Part shown: positions 46,120-56,112 of the stretch, piece by piece
How the letters are laid out: each line of letters opens with the position of its first letter
How positions within the stretch are numbered: the first letter of the stretch is position 1
Source of the DNA: Paraglaciecola sp. 20A4
GTDB lineage: Bacteria; Pseudomonadota; Gammaproteobacteria; Enterobacterales; Alteromonadaceae
DNA: 64,000 bases
Direction: 5' to 3'
Assembly: GCF_011378905.1 (NCBI RefSeq)
Contig: NZ_WTPY01000008.1
Coordinates: 1-64,000 of the forward strand
The notes under the pieces: generated by a model
Database searches by the model: none
Told to the model about the DNA's origin: nothing
What the model saw: the letters and a program-made list of their open reading frames with translations, nothing else
Translations under genes and position numbers: made by a program

Positions 46120-46206
46120 CAACTATGCTTGAAATAACTGCAGAACCGTGCAGAATCGCCAAATATTAAGAAGGGTAATCACTCCCTCTACCAACGGATT
46201 TACACG

Positions 46207-49200
46207 ATGCAATTTCGCACCCAGCTGCATGACGTCTGCGGATACCTTACCGGTTATGTTTGGCCTTTTGTCGCATTTGCCTTAGCCACTTTATTGACGA
46301 CGTTTGTGGTTAATACATTCGCCCCCGCTGAAGCACTGTGGTTATTTTTACCCGCCATACTGATGACGTCTATCCGTCAGAAAAAAACCGCCACCAGCTT
46401 GATTGCCATTGGTGCGATATGCGTTGTCAGTTATATTTTCCGTCATCAAATCCCCTATGCCTTTATTTCTGCGTTTACATTACAGGGGCTATGGTTTTTC
46501 TCACTTAGTATGATTGTAAGCGTATTGTTTACCAAATACGCTCGGCAACAGAACGAACTAGACTCATTTCGAGGTAATCACAAAATACTCGCCGCAGAGA
46601 ATAACGGCAAAGTCGTAACCGACGTATTAGAACGTTTTGCCGTATTTATGGGCGTTATGACTCCTGACGGGATCCTGCGTGAGGCTAACAAAACAGCTTT
46701 GGTATCGGCATCTTTAAAAGAAAGCGAAGTCATTGGTTTACCTTTTGAAGAAACCTATTGGTGGTCCCACGATGCCAAAGTTCAGCAATTAATTCACCGA
46801 GCAATTAACAAAGCTAAACACGGCGTGCCATCGCGATTCGACACTGTTGCCAGACTTGGTGACAATACCTTTATTGATATTGATTTTATGTTGCACCCAA
46901 TTTTTGACGAACATGGCAGCGTTATTCAGCTTATACCGTCTGGCATTGATATCACTAATCGTAAACGCACAGAGCTTAATTCAGCCATGCTCACCCAGAT
47001 CAGCGCTGACTTACTCAGTCTCGGTAGTTTAGATAGAATCAAAACTACCATTACAGATAGTATCGTCAAACATTTGAATTTAAGCGCTTGCGTTTTTTGT
47101 GAAACGAATCCAATTTCTGAGCAACTAACGATTACCCATCACTGGCAGAGCGATCCTGATCTGGTATCTTTTCAGGTAAATGGCGATATCCCATTTGAAG
47201 TTGCCATGTGTCAGGCAGAAAATCTCACGTTGGTGGTCAACGATGTTTTAAGTGATTCTAGATACGCTGAAGGGGATTATCAGCAGCGTAGTATAGGTGC
47301 ATTTATTTGTGTGCCGATTAGTTTGGACAAAAAAAACAATTTTGTATTGGCCGTGTATCGTAGCGCACCTTATTTATGGCGTGATGATGAAATAGATCTT
47401 GTTATTGAGTTTGCCAGGCGATTTTGGGTGCGAACCGAACACTTACGGATTTTGGATACCCTACGCGCCAGTAAAACCACACTGGACATTACTTTAGAAG
47501 CTGCACAGTTAGGTGACTGGGAGTTAGATCTGACTAACGGTAGAACACGGCGTTCACTGCACCACGACCGTTGTTTTGGCTACTCAGAAGGGATACCAGA
47601 TGAATTATGGGGAGTATCCGGCTTCTTTAACCATGTGCACCCAGAGGATAGGGCCGAAATTAAACGGAAATTTAATAAGTCGTTAGATGAGGGCTGCGAC
47701 TTTCGCGGTGAATATAGGGTTATTTGGCCAGACAAAAGCGTACATTGGCTAGCGGTACACGCCAGCCTTTTCAGCGATGGTGAAAACAACAGTAAGCCCA
47801 CGCGCGTGCTAGGGATAGTCGCTAACATCAGTGAACGAAAACGCACTGAAGCCCTACAGGCCGCGCAAACCAATGCCCTAGAATTAATGGCGCAAGAAGC
47901 GCCCTTAGACGATGTCCTTGAAACATTGGTTTTATCCTTAGAAGAGCATTCAGTCAATGGCATGATGGGCAGTATCATGTTGCTTGATGCCCATAGCCAA
48001 ACCCTTAAATTTACAGTGGGTCCTAGTCTTCCTGCATCGTATATTCAATATATAGACGGCTTGCCGATTGATGCAACTCACAATGCGTTTGGCGCGACAG
48101 CGGCTAGCAAACATGAAGTATTCGTGGCGGATATCGCCAGCGACCCTTTATGGAGTGAATGTAAGGACATCGCGCTTAAGCATAATTTGCGGGCGTGTTG
48201 GTCACTACCCATTCTCTCGGGCAAAGATCTACTGGGTATTTTTGCCATGTACTATCCCACGCCGCAATCACCTGACAGAGTGGATTACGATAACCTCGAC
48301 ATTATCATGCGTACTGCTGAGTTGGTCATCAAACGGCATCAAAATGAACAAGTCATGCATCTAAGCGAAGAGCGCTTTCGTGCCATGGCAGATAACATTC
48401 CCCAACTCGCTTGGATGGCGAATGCCGAAGGTGAAATTGAATGGTTTAATCAACGTTTGTTGTCCTACACGGGCACTACGTTTGAGCAAAACTTGCAAGA
48501 CGGCTGGAGACAGCACCACCATCCAGATCATGAAGAGGCGGTATTCGCCAAATTTGCCGCTTGCTTAGCGCAAGGTATTGACTGGGAAGACACGTTTCCG
48601 CTAAAAGGCAGCGATGGAAATTATCGTTGGTTCCTATCACGTATGAACGCTATTCACGATCAAAACGGCAAGTTGGTGCGCTTTTTCGGTACCAATACAG
48701 ATGTGACCGAACAGCGGGAAATGGCTGAAAAGCTCGCAAAAATAACCGATAAATTATCCACTGCAGATAAGCGAAAAGATGAGTTTTTAGCCACCCTTGC
48801 CCATGAGTTACGGAATCCATTGGCGCCCTTACTGAATTCCATGGAGCTTATTCGTAACCTGCAGTCTGAGCCAGCTATGGTGCAATCTGCCGTTATTACA
48901 ATGGAACGGCAAGTGAAGCAGATGGTGCGCTTAATAGATGACTTACTGGATATCAGCCGAATCTCGAAAGACAAATTATCTTTAAAACGTAAGCAAGTAG
49001 ATCTTGGCCAAATTATTGAACACGCGGTTGAAATGGCGATGCCTTACGTTAATCGTTTAGGGCATACATTACAGGTAAATTTACCCCCGCAAACAATTTA
49101 TATGAAAGCAGACCCAGCCCGCTTGGCACAGGTGTTGGGAAATTTACTGAATAACGCCTGTAAGTACACTCCCAAGCGAGGCAAAATCACCCTAAGTGTC

Positions 49201-49878
49201 ACGCAAGATGTCGAACAGGTACGGATAAGTGTAAAAGACAACGGTTTGGGGATAACAGAGAGCATGCGCACTCAAGTATTTGATCTATTTACCCAGATTG
49301 ATCATCACTTAGAGCAATCAGAAGGTGGCTTAGGCATTGGGCTGTCGCTGGTAAAACGTTTGGTAGAAATGCATGGCGGGCACGTTGAATGTCGCAGTGA
49401 AGGTCTGGGGCATGGCAGCGAATTTATCGTGTATTTACCCTGTAAACCGGTTACAACCAACCCGAAAATAGTCAGCAAAAAACCAACAAAGCTGACACCT
49501 CTTGCTGCCCTAAATGTATTGATTGTGGATGATAACCAAGACAGTGCTGACAGCATGCAAATGTTACTTGATTTGCACAACCATAAAACACGGGTGGTTT
49601 ATGATGGTGAACAGGCACTAATCGCCGCCGAGGAATATAGACCTGACGCAATACTGCTCGATATAGGTCTACCCATACTCGATGGCTATCAAGTGTGTAG
49701 CGCTATACGGAAACTCGATTGGGGTAAAGACATCACGATTATCGCGCTAACAGGCTGGGGGCAGGATGATGACAGACGCAAATCTAGTGAAGCAGGTTTT
49801 AATCATCATATGGTTAAGCCAATTACCTTAAGTGCGTTGCTGGCATTATTAGCCCAAGTTACCCCTCAAACTAAATAG
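46207..49878 (+). CDS. Membrane hybrid histidine kinase with PAS and GAF sensors
   Basis: A 1223-residue hybrid sensor kinase. Order: N-terminal membrane region (about 1-120, four hydrophobic helices); PAS (about 145-265); GAF (about 275-420); PAS_3-type (about 430-555); GAF (about 560-710); PAS (about 720-845); HisKA with the phosphorylated histidine in LATLAHELRNPLAPLL (about 870); HATPase with LLNNACKYTP, DNGLGI and GGLGIGLSLVKRL (about 970-1085); and a C-terminal receiver (about 1100-1220) with VDDNQDS, the phosphoacceptor in AILLDIGLP, and MVKPIT lysine. No DNA-binding output is present, so phosphate is probably passed to another protein or the receiver controls the kinase. The stimulus is unknown; the GAF/PAS mix suggests small-molecule or redox sensing. 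No partner gene is adjacent. Confidence 0.92.
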   Translation: MQFRTQLHDVCGYLTGYVWPFVAFALATLLTTFVVNTFAPAEALWLFLPAILMTSIRQKKTATSLIAIGAICVVSYIFRHQIPYAFISAFTLQGLWFFSLSMIVSVLFTKYARQQNELDSFRGNHKILAAENNGKVVTDVLERFAVFMGVMTPDGILREANKTALVSASLKESEVIGLPFEETYWWSHDAKVQQLIHRAINKAKHGVPSRFDTVARLGDNTFIDIDFMLHPIFDEHGSVIQLIPSGIDITNRKRTELNSAMLTQISADLLSLGSLDRIKTTITDSIVKHLNLSACVFCETNPISEQLTITHHWQSDPDLVSFQVNGDIPFEVAMCQAENLTLVVNDVLSDSRYAEGDYQQRSIGAFICVPISLDKKNNFVLAVYRSAPYLWRDDEIDLVIEFARRFWVRTEHLRILDTLRASKTTLDITLEAAQLGDWELDLTNGRTRRSLHHDRCFGYSEGIPDELWGVSGFFNHVHPEDRAEIKRKFNKSLDEGCDFRGEYRVIWPDKSVHWLAVHASLFSDGENNSKPTRVLGIVANISERKRTEALQAAQTNALELMAQEAPLDDVLETLVLSLEEHSVNGMMGSIMLLDAHSQTLKFTVGPSLPASYIQYIDGLPIDATHNAFGATAASKHEVFVADIASDPLWSECKDIALKHNLRACWSLPILSGKDLLGIFAMYYPTPQSPDRVDYDNLDIIMRTAELVIKRHQNEQVMHLSEERFRAMADNIPQLAWMANAEGEIEWFNQRLLSYTGTTFEQNLQDGWRQHHHPDHEEAVFAKFAACLAQGIDWEDTFPLKGSDGNYRWFLSRMNAIHDQNGKLVRFFGTNTDVTEQREMAEKLAKITDKLSTADKRKDEFLATLAHELRNPLAPLLNSMELIRNLQSEPAMVQSAVITMERQVKQMVRLIDDLLDISRISKDKLSLKRKQVDLGQIIEHAVEMAMPYVNRLGHTLQVNLPPQTIYMKADPARLAQVLGNLLNNACKYTPKRGKITLSVTQDVEQVRISVKDNGLGITESMRTQVFDLFTQIDHHLEQSEGGLGIGLSLVKRLVEMHGGHVECRSEGLGHGSEFIVYLPCKPVTTNPKIVSKKPTKLTPLAALNVLIVDDNQDSADSMQMLLDLHNHKTRVVYDGEQALIAAEEYRPDAILLDIGLPILDGYQVCSAIRKLDWGKDITIIALTGWGQDDDRRKSSEAGFNHHMVKPITLSALLALLAQVTPQTK

Positions 49879-49894
49879 CTTAAGGGTAACTTGG
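49854..49894. other. Hairpin spanning the hybrid kinase stop codon
   Basis: CCAAGTTACCC (49854-49864) pairs exactly with GGGTAACTTGG (49884-49894) across a 19-base loop that contains the kinase stop codon. No T-run follows on either strand. It lies in the short gap between the convergent kinase and cyoE genes and may end or protect both transcripts. Confidence 0.65.
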
Positions 49895-49913
49895 TCATCA
49901 TTATTAAGTGGCG

Positions 49914-50804
49914 TTAACTAAGTATCACCAAAAAACTTGGGGGCAGTACTTGAAAGTCGAACGCCATCGCAACACTTAAAGCCGTGATGGTCAAAATTGA
50001 AAAGCCAAAGATTTGTCTGGCCCAGGCTACCAACTCGATATTTTTACGATAGCCCCGTAGCGCCATAACTAACCACCATAGACTCGTTACACAGGCCAGA
50101 CTCATAAAGGTCAAGCCCGTGTACCCACTTAACGGCAGTAGCGCACTGACAAGAGCAAACACTGCAATGTATAACACGATATGTAACTTCGTTTTAGCGA
50201 TCCCTTGGGCCACGGGCAAAACCGGAATATTAGCTTTGGCGTAGTCATCAAAACGAAAGATAGCAATGGCGTATGAGTGCGGCATTTGCCACAAACTAAA
50301 CATCAACAGCAATATACCTGCACCCGCATCGAACTGGCCGCTAGCGGCGCAATAACCCACCACAGGCGGCACAGCACCAGATAAACTGCCCACCAGCGTG
50401 CCATAAACTGAACGGCGCTTCATATATAAGCTATATACACCTACATATACCACATACCCCAGCACAGCAAACCCCACGGCTATGCTATTGGTGTAGCGCA
50501 TTAGTAGGCCAAACCCGACAACGGCCAACGCTACGCCAAATTGTAATGCCCGCGAAATAGACACGTCTCCGGTTACAGTAGCGCGCTTACACGTGCGCTG
50601 CATTTTGCCATCAATGTCTTTATCGATGCAGTTGTTGATCACGCAGCCTGAGGCCACCACGAGCGATAAACCTAACACTGTCATAATCATTAAGAGCGCA
50701 TCAACGTCTCCTCGAGCGGCCAGTAAAAACCCACCGGCAACAGAGATAAGATTCCCCATGATAATGCCTGGTTTAGTAATATCGATATAACGTTTTATTT
50801 TCAT
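49914..50804 (-). CDS. cyoE: Protoheme IX farnesyltransferase (heme O synthase)
   Basis: A UbiA-family inner-membrane prenyltransferase that attaches farnesyl diphosphate to heme B to make heme O for the bo oxidase. At 296 residues it has about nine hydrophobic helices. The first acidic motif is in [15 protein letters not shown] (about residue 55-70), and [22 protein letters not shown] and [15 protein letters not shown] follow. It starts 14 bases after cyoD and is the last gene of cyoABCDE. Confidence 0.95.
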   Translation of the reverse strand: MKIKRYIDITKPGIIMGNLISVAGGFLLAARGDVDALLMIMTVLGLSLVVASGCVINNCIDKDIDGKMQRTCKRATVTGDVSISRALQFGVALAVVGFGLLMRYTNSIAVGFAVLGYVVYVGVYSLYMKRRSVYGTLVGSLSGAVPPVVGYCAASGQFDAGAGILLLMFSLWQMPHSYAIAIFRFDDYAKANIPVLPVAQGIAKTKLHIVLYIAVFALVSALLPLSGYTGLTFMSLACVTSLWWLVMALRGYRKNIELVAWARQIFGFSILTITALSVAMAFDFQVLPPSFLVILS

Positions 50805-50818
50805 GGTGACCTCTTTCT

Positions 50819-51136
50819 CTACATCATCATTGCGTTGGCGCTATAGATGATCCAAATGGATAACCCAACCACCATGACAATAATCAGTGCGGTAAACAAA
50901 AACGCAAAGGTGTTTAAACGACCACGAATTGAAAAATCTAGATGCAAAAAGTATTTTAAGTGCACCACGATCTGCACAACCGCTAACGCTATCACACTAT
51001 AAAAAGTGGTGGCTTTACTGAAGCTTCCTGTCATGACTATCCAAAACGGAATAGCGGTTAGTACTACAGATAATACAAAACCTATTAAGTAAGATTTAAC
51101 ACTGCCGTGAGATTCGATTTCTGCTGAATGACTCAT
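50819..51136 (-). CDS. cyoD: Cytochrome bo quinol oxidase subunit IV
   Basis: A 105-residue subunit with three membrane helices, needed for assembly of the CuB site. The ATG at 51136 overlaps the cyoC stop by one base (TAATG) and has AGGAG upstream; longer in-frame starts reach into cyoC and are rejected. The conserved [19 protein letters not shown] loop is present. Confidence 0.94.
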   Translation of the reverse strand: MSHSAEIESHGSVKSYLIGFVLSVVLTAIPFWIVMTGSFSKATTFYSVIALAVVQIVVHLKYFLHLDFSIRGRLNTFAFLFTALIIVMVVGLSIWIIYSANAMMM

Positions 51137-51789
51137 TACATTGCTCCTAATAAATATACAACGGTGAACACACAGACCCACACGATATCTAAGAAATGCC
51201 AGAACAAGCTTAAGCACCCTAAACGGGTAACCGTTTGTGTGCCTAACCCGCGCTTCAATACCTCAAGCACCATAACAATCATCCAAATCAAACCTGCAGT
51301 AACATGCAAGCCATGCATGCCGACTAACGCGAAAAACGAGCTTAAGAATGCACTACGATCTGGGCCATTTCCTTCAAGAATTAAGTGATGAAATTCATAC
51401 ACTTCCATAGAAATAAACACACAACCTAGGGCAATAGTGACCAGCAACCATAATAGTGTGCCGGCCTTTTGCTGTTTGTGAGCACATAGCAGCGCGAAAC
51501 CGTACGTGATGCTACTGATTAATAACGCACCGGTTTCAACTGCCACAAAGTTAAGATCGAATATATCTTTGCCTGATACGCCGCCATCGGTGTTCATAAA
51601 CAACACCGCGTAGGTAGCAAATACCGAAGCAAACAAAATACAGTCGGTCATTAAGTAGAGCCAAAAGCCAAACAAGGTGGTAGCGGATGTATCGTGATGC
51701 TCACCATGTCCGTCGTCATGACCGCCATTATGATCACCTGTTAAGCCTTGATCAGAGGCAAATTTTAGGGTTTCAGGTACCGCGCTCAT
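51136..51789 (-). CDS. cyoC: Cytochrome bo quinol oxidase subunit III
   Basis: A 217-residue subunit with five membrane helices, homologous to cytochrome c oxidase subunit III ([55 protein letters not shown]). The N-terminal stretch has a His/Asp/Gly-rich segment ([15 protein letters not shown]) that could bind metal, but such tails vary between species. The start overlaps cyoB by 4 bases. Confidence 0.95.
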   Translation of the reverse strand: MSAVPETLKFASDQGLTGDHNGGHDDGHGEHHDTSATTLFGFWLYLMTDCILFASVFATYAVLFMNTDGGVSGKDIFDLNFVAVETGALLISSITYGFALLCAHKQQKAGTLLWLLVTIALGCVFISMEVYEFHHLILEGNGPDRSAFLSSFFALVGMHGLHVTAGLIWMIVMVLEVLKRGLGTQTVTRLGCLSLFWHFLDIVWVCVFTVVYLLGAM

Positions 51790-53780
51790 ACAAGTTCCTC
51801 CTTTACGGATGCCACGTTTGCAAGGTGCGCCTGTTCAATTTCGGCAATCTCTTGGGGTTCAACATAATAATCTACATTATTGGCGTAACAGCGGGCGATA
51901 AAGGCCACCACTATGCCCAATGCACCGACGATGGCTAACCACCAAATGTGCCAGATCAAAGCAAATCCGACTATGCCTGCTGCACCAGCTACTTGCATAC
52001 CAGCAGCTGTATTACTTGGCATATGAATAGGCAAGTACTCATCAGGCGCTTGATATTCAATACCTTTTTCTTTCATATCGGTAAACGCATCTATGTCATG
52101 TACCTTGGGTAAAGTAGCAAAATTATAAAACTGCGGTGGTGACGCGGTTGACCATTCAAGCGTGTGACCATTCCACGGATCGCCGTCTAGATCTGGGTTT
52201 TGCTCACGATCACGTATACTCACGTATAACTGCACAAACTGTAGAATAATGCCCGCAAATATTATCACTGCGCCCAAAGCTGCAACGTATAGCCAGATAT
52301 TCCAATCTGGGTTGTTGGTGTGATTCAAACGACGTGTCATGCCCAAAAAGCCCAACACATACAGCGGCATAAAGGCCACGTAGAAACCAATTTGCCAACA
52401 CCAAAATGAATATTTACCCAAACGCTCGTTCAAATGGAAACCCGTTGCTTTAGGGAACCAAAACGCAAAGCCTGCCATGTAGCCAAATACCGCACCACCA
52501 ATAATGGTGTTATGAAAGTGAGCCACTAAAAACAGACTGTTATGCAACACATAGTCGGCGCCAGGTATCGCTAATAACACACCTGTCATGCCCCCTATGC
52601 TAAAGGTAACCATAAAGCCTAGGGTCCACAGTACAGGCACGGTGATACGTAAACGACCGCGATACATAGTGAACAACCAGTTGAATAGCTTCACACCTGT
52701 GGGAATGGCGATAATCATGGTCATCACACCAAAAAAGGCGTTTACATCGGCACTAGAGCCCATTGTGAAGAAGTGATGTAACCACACCACAAAGCCTAAA
52801 ATAGAAATGGCACCACTGGCCCAAACCATAGAGGTATAACCAAACAAGCGTTTACCAGTGAAGGTTGAAATAACTTCAGAGAAAATACCAAAAGCAGGTA
52901 ACACTAAAATATATACTTCAGGATGTCCCCAAGCCCAAAACAAGTTGATATACATCATGGCGTTTCCGCCACCGTCATTAGTAAAGAAATGGAAATCCAA
53001 GTAACGATCTAAGGTCAGTAAACCTAGTACCGCGGTTAGAATAGGAAAAGACGCCACAATCAAAATGTTAGCCCATGTACAGGTCCACGTAAAAATAGGC
53101 ATCTGCATTAGCTTCATACCCGGGGCGCGCATTTTAAACACAGTCGCTAAGAAATTAACCCCTGTGAGCAATGTCCCTATGCCGGATATCTGCAAGGCCC
53201 AAATATAATAATCGACCCCTACGCCTGGACTAAAAGACATCTCCGAAAGTGGCGGATACGCTAACCAGCCGGTTTTGGCAAATTCTCCTAACCCTAACGA
53301 TATATTGATTAATACTGCGCCTGAGGCGGTAAACCAGAAGCTCAGATTGTTCATAAAGGGGAATGCCACATCACGAGCGCCAATTTGCAAAGGCAATACG
53401 ATATTCATCAAACCAATCATAAAGGGCATGGCCATAAAGATGATCATGATAATGCCGTGAGCAGTAAATATCTGGTCGTAATGTTCTGGGGGCAAATACC
53501 CTTCGGAGCCATTGGTGGCGATAGCGAGTTGTGTACGCATCATAATGGCATCAGAGAAGCCACGAATAAGCATAACGAGCGCTAAAATGATGTACATAAT
53601 ACCGAGGCGTTTATGATCAACCGAGGTTAACCAGTTATGCCACAGCACACCCCACTTTTCATATTTTGTTATTAAGCCAACAACGGCTAAACCAATGACG
53701 CCAATCACGGCCAGCGTCACCATAATAATGGGTTCGTGGTACGGGATGGCATCGAGGGTAATATTTCCTAATAGCGACAT
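51786..53780 (-). CDS. cyoB: Cytochrome bo quinol oxidase subunit I
   Basis: The catalytic, proton-pumping subunit: oxidises ubiquinol and reduces oxygen to water at a heme O-CuB centre. At 664 residues it has about 15 helices. The quinol-site residues equivalent to E. coli Arg71, Asp75 and His98 are present in [10 protein letters not shown] and [13 protein letters not shown]. The CuB histidine with the cross-linked tyrosine is in [15 protein letters not shown], and the heme ligands are in [11 protein letters not shown]. It lies 2 bases after cyoA and overlaps cyoC by 4. Confidence 0.97.
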   Translation of the reverse strand: MSLLGNITLDAIPYHEPIIMVTLAVIGVIGLAVVGLITKYEKWGVLWHNWLTSVDHKRLGIMYIILALVMLIRGFSDAIMMRTQLAIATNGSEGYLPPEHYDQIFTAHGIIMIIFMAMPFMIGLMNIVLPLQIGARDVAFPFMNNLSFWFTASGAVLINISLGLGEFAKTGWLAYPPLSEMSFSPGVGVDYYIWALQISGIGTLLTGVNFLATVFKMRAPGMKLMQMPIFTWTCTWANILIVASFPILTAVLGLLTLDRYLDFHFFTNDGGGNAMMYINLFWAWGHPEVYILVLPAFGIFSEVISTFTGKRLFGYTSMVWASGAISILGFVVWLHHFFTMGSSADVNAFFGVMTMIIAIPTGVKLFNWLFTMYRGRLRITVPVLWTLGFMVTFSIGGMTGVLLAIPGADYVLHNSLFLVAHFHNTIIGGAVFGYMAGFAFWFPKATGFHLNERLGKYSFWCWQIGFYVAFMPLYVLGFLGMTRRLNHTNNPDWNIWLYVAALGAVIIFAGIILQFVQLYVSIRDREQNPDLDGDPWNGHTLEWSTASPPQFYNFATLPKVHDIDAFTDMKEKGIEYQAPDEYLPIHMPSNTAAGMQVAGAAGIVGFALIWHIWWLAIVGALGIVVAFIARCYANNVDYYVEPQEIAEIEQAHLANVASVKEELV

Positions 53781-53782
53781 AA

Positions 53783-54679
53783 TTAGTCCTCCGCCTGCAT
53801 AGACATATGAGCTGAATGCTCAGGTTGCTCGTGGTGTTTCATATTGCCCATAAACTGCATAACAACATGCTGGAACATCTCATTTTCCACAGTGCCGTAA
53901 TAGTCCACAGGGTTATTTTCGCTCGGTTGCGCTAGTTGCGCGTAGCTACTATCAGTTAATGCAGCCGGACTGTGTTTAACGGCCTTGACCCAGTCCTCAA
54001 ACGCTTGTTCTGACGGTTTAGCGATCGCTTTGAACTTCATACCAGTGAAACCTGCACCACTGTAATTAGCAGAAATACCGTCGAATTCTCCCGCTTCATT
54101 GGCAATCAAGTTAAGCCGAGTCGTCATGCCCGCCATAGAGTAGATTTGGCTGCCCAATTGGGGAATGAAAAATGAGTTCATGGTGGTATCAGACGTGATC
54201 TTAAACTCCACTGGTACATCTTTGGGGAACACCACTTCGTTAACCGTAGCGATACCTTGTTCTGGATAAATGAATAACCATTTCCAGTTTAAGGAAACCA
54301 CTTGAATGGTGATGGGCTTATGTTCGTGATCAAGTGATTTGTAAGGGTCTAGCTTTTGGGTGGAATACCAAGTGAGGGCGCCTAAAATAGCGATAATAAC
54401 AATCGGTATTAACCATACGACAGCTTCAACTTTATTGGAATGAGCCCACTTTGGGTCATAAATTTCATGCTCGCGCCCTTCACGGTAACGCCAAGCGAAA
54501 TACAAGGTCATTCCAATAACGGGAACAACCACAAGCAACATCAATACAGTTGCTACTATAATTAAATATTTTTCATCGATGCCTACCTGACCTTTCGGAT
54601 CAAGCACACCACCTTCACAGCCTGACAATAACAACAGGCTTGTCGCCAATGCTGAATAACCTAACTTACGGATTAACAA
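53783..54679 (-). CDS. cyoA: Cytochrome bo quinol oxidase subunit II
   Basis: Membrane-anchored lipoprotein subunit with lipobox LLSGC, two membrane helices (about 30-55 and 75-95 of the mature numbering), and a periplasmic cupredoxin domain. The CuA ligands of cytochrome c oxidases are missing ([13 protein letters not shown] in place of the cysteine motif), as expected for quinol oxidases. I choose the TTG at 54679 because AGGGGA lies 6 bases upstream. A GTG at 54697 in the same frame has no ribosome site, though it would add only six residues. First gene of cyoABCDE. Confidence 0.93.
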   Translation of the reverse strand: MLIRKLGYSALATSLLLLSGCEGGVLDPKGQVGIDEKYLIIVATVLMLLVVVPVIGMTLYFAWRYREGREHEIYDPKWAHSNKVEAVVWLIPIVIIAILGALTWYSTQKLDPYKSLDHEHKPITIQVVSLNWKWLFIYPEQGIATVNEVVFPKDVPVEFKITSDTTMNSFFIPQLGSQIYSMAGMTTRLNLIANEAGEFDGISANYSGAGFTGMKFKAIAKPSEQAFEDWVKAVKHSPAALTDSSYAQLAQPSENNPVDYYGTVENEMFQHVVMQFMGNMKHHEQPEHSAHMSMQAED

Positions 54680-54873
54680 AGGAATTCCCCTACCCACAAT
54701 ATTTAGAGTACTGCCTTAAGTGAATTAGGCAGAATTAAACACCGGATAAACCGGATTTATCGCGTGAGCGGGCTCAAAGTAAAATAAGCAATAAAATTTA
54801 TATATAACTAGTCTGGCTCACAGGTGACGTACGTAATGAACGACCAAACAATATAGATAACCAATAGGCTTAT

Positions 54874-55344
54874 TTAGCGATTTGAGCCGCTATAAGAAAA
54901 AGGGGGAGCACGAGAGCCATGGGCGGTAGGCGCCTGACTAATAACATTGGGGACGGTAAATAACGGTTTAGGCTTAGCGGCTAGATGACGTAACACATAA
55001 TCAGGCACTAAATTTAATAGCCACAAGTAATGTTGTGAAAAATAACTACTAATGGCTAATAAACACAACAAGGATGCAGCACTGAGCAGGTCGAAGGTAG
55101 AGAAATCGAGTGCTAAACCAATATACTCAGCACCTTCGTAAAATCCCCCTAAAAAAACCGTAAACGCGGAAAATAACCCAACAACACCGCCCACAAAGCA
55201 CAACTTCCCTAGGAGCGAAGTATTATTGATACCCAAGCGCATATTGCGCCAAAGGGGTAAATTTTGTGAATGTGCAGTGTGCTGATTCAACGTTTGGTCC
55301 AGAGGGTTACACGAGTAAAGTGGCAAAACTTTGATCTGCGTCAA
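54874..55344 (-). CDS. Hypothetical membrane protein
   Basis: A possible 156-residue protein with two or three hydrophobic segments (GKLCFVGGVVGLFSAFTVFL, LLSAASLLCLLAIS and YLWLLNLV) and a polar tail ending in SYSGSNR. I recognise no family. The frame opens with a TTG at 55344; an ATG at 55242 would give 122 residues, and neither has a strong ribosome site. It is on the same strand as cyoABCDE, 195 bases upstream of cyoA. The hydrophobic pattern supports a real membrane protein, but it could be a chance frame. Confidence 0.4.
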   Translation of the reverse strand: MTQIKVLPLYSCNPLDQTLNQHTAHSQNLPLWRNMRLGINNTSLLGKLCFVGGVVGLFSAFTVFLGGFYEGAEYIGLALDFSTFDLLSAASLLCLLAISSYFSQHYLWLLNLVPDYVLRHLAAKPKPLFTVPNVISQAPTAHGSRAPPFSYSGSNR

Positions 55345-55810
55345 GCTTTGCTCATTTTTTGATTGGCGGATACTAGCAAAAGCGATTCAGCTGTACAAAG
55401 AGCAGTCTTGGCTAAATTGTAAATATTCATTATTAAAATCATTCATTTACAAAAAACAAACACATAAAAAACAATTAACCAACAAACTTAGGTGCGTTTT
55501 CATCATAGATTTATGAATGCGGTAGCAAATCCTCCATTTCATTACGTTTCATTACTATTAGTTTTGATAAGTGAAGATAATTCCGTGACTAAGGGAAAGT
55601 TATTAGCGATATCAATATGCCCTAAATTACGCCTTTTTTCCTCTCTTTGAAAAACAGAAATTGTCGTGAGTAATATGCAAATTGTTTTGAAACGCTTTTC
55701 TACGACGGACAAATTCTTACATTGCTGTTTTTAAACAAAAACGGCATGATCAAAACGGTAAACTCAGTATTTTCAGTGATATGTCGACGATATAAGAGAA
55801 TGACTTAAAA
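55345..55810. other. AT-rich gene-free stretch before the decayed TetR gene
   Basis: No gene is supported here. The stretch is AT-rich with oligo-A and oligo-T runs. GCTGTTTTT / AAAAACGGC near 55725-55750 can form a hairpin with one G-U pair. It probably holds the former control region of the TetR-like gene. Confidence 0.45.
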
Positions 55811-56108
55811 ATGGCGGCTTACCGTTTTACCCCAGCCAAACAACAACGTAGCCAAAACACTCAGCGAAATATTATGGATACCGCGCATGATTGTCTGCAA
55901 AGTACGTTTTGAGCTTCTCTTTAACTTTTGAGCATCTCTATAGCAAAGAATTGTGTGATTACATCACCTTATTACAGGATGGTAATGCACCTCCTAAGCG
56001 ATACAGAACAACAGTTAGCACCTTACTAGCGAGTTGGCTGCGCCATTAATTTTAGCTGACTTTAATCAAACACTCATTTCACCCGAACAACTATTTAAAA
56101 AATGGTAG
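55811..56108 (+). pseudogene. Decayed TetR-family regulator
   Basis: Three neighbouring frames together read like a TetR regulator. Frame 1 from the ATG at 55811 gives RFTPAKQQRSQNTQRNIMD..., a typical start leading into the DNA-binding helices, and stops at 55912. Frame 2 (about 55912-56049) gives LTFEHLYSKELCDYITLLQD... and ends TLLASWLRH. Frame 3 (56043-56108) continues PLILADFNQTLISPEQLFKKW and stops. The pieces total about 100 residues where a TetR protein has near 200, so most of the helix-turn-helix and core are deleted, with two frameshifts besides. It ends 4 bases before the Nramp-like gene and was probably its local regulator. TetR assignment rests on overall pattern and is moderate. 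Confidence 0.6.
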
Positions 56109-56112
56109 TGGT

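Noticed and set aside
54874-55344. The frame upstream of cyoA as a sixth cyo operon gene
   Set aside because: It is separated from cyoA by about 195 bases, starts with a non-ATG codon and matches no known oxidase-associated family; kept only as a low-confidence hypothetical.
55331-55516. A 61-codon plus-strand frame opposite the start of the hypothetical membrane protein
   Set aside because: Lysine- and asparagine-rich translation of AT-rich DNA with no ribosome site or family resemblance.
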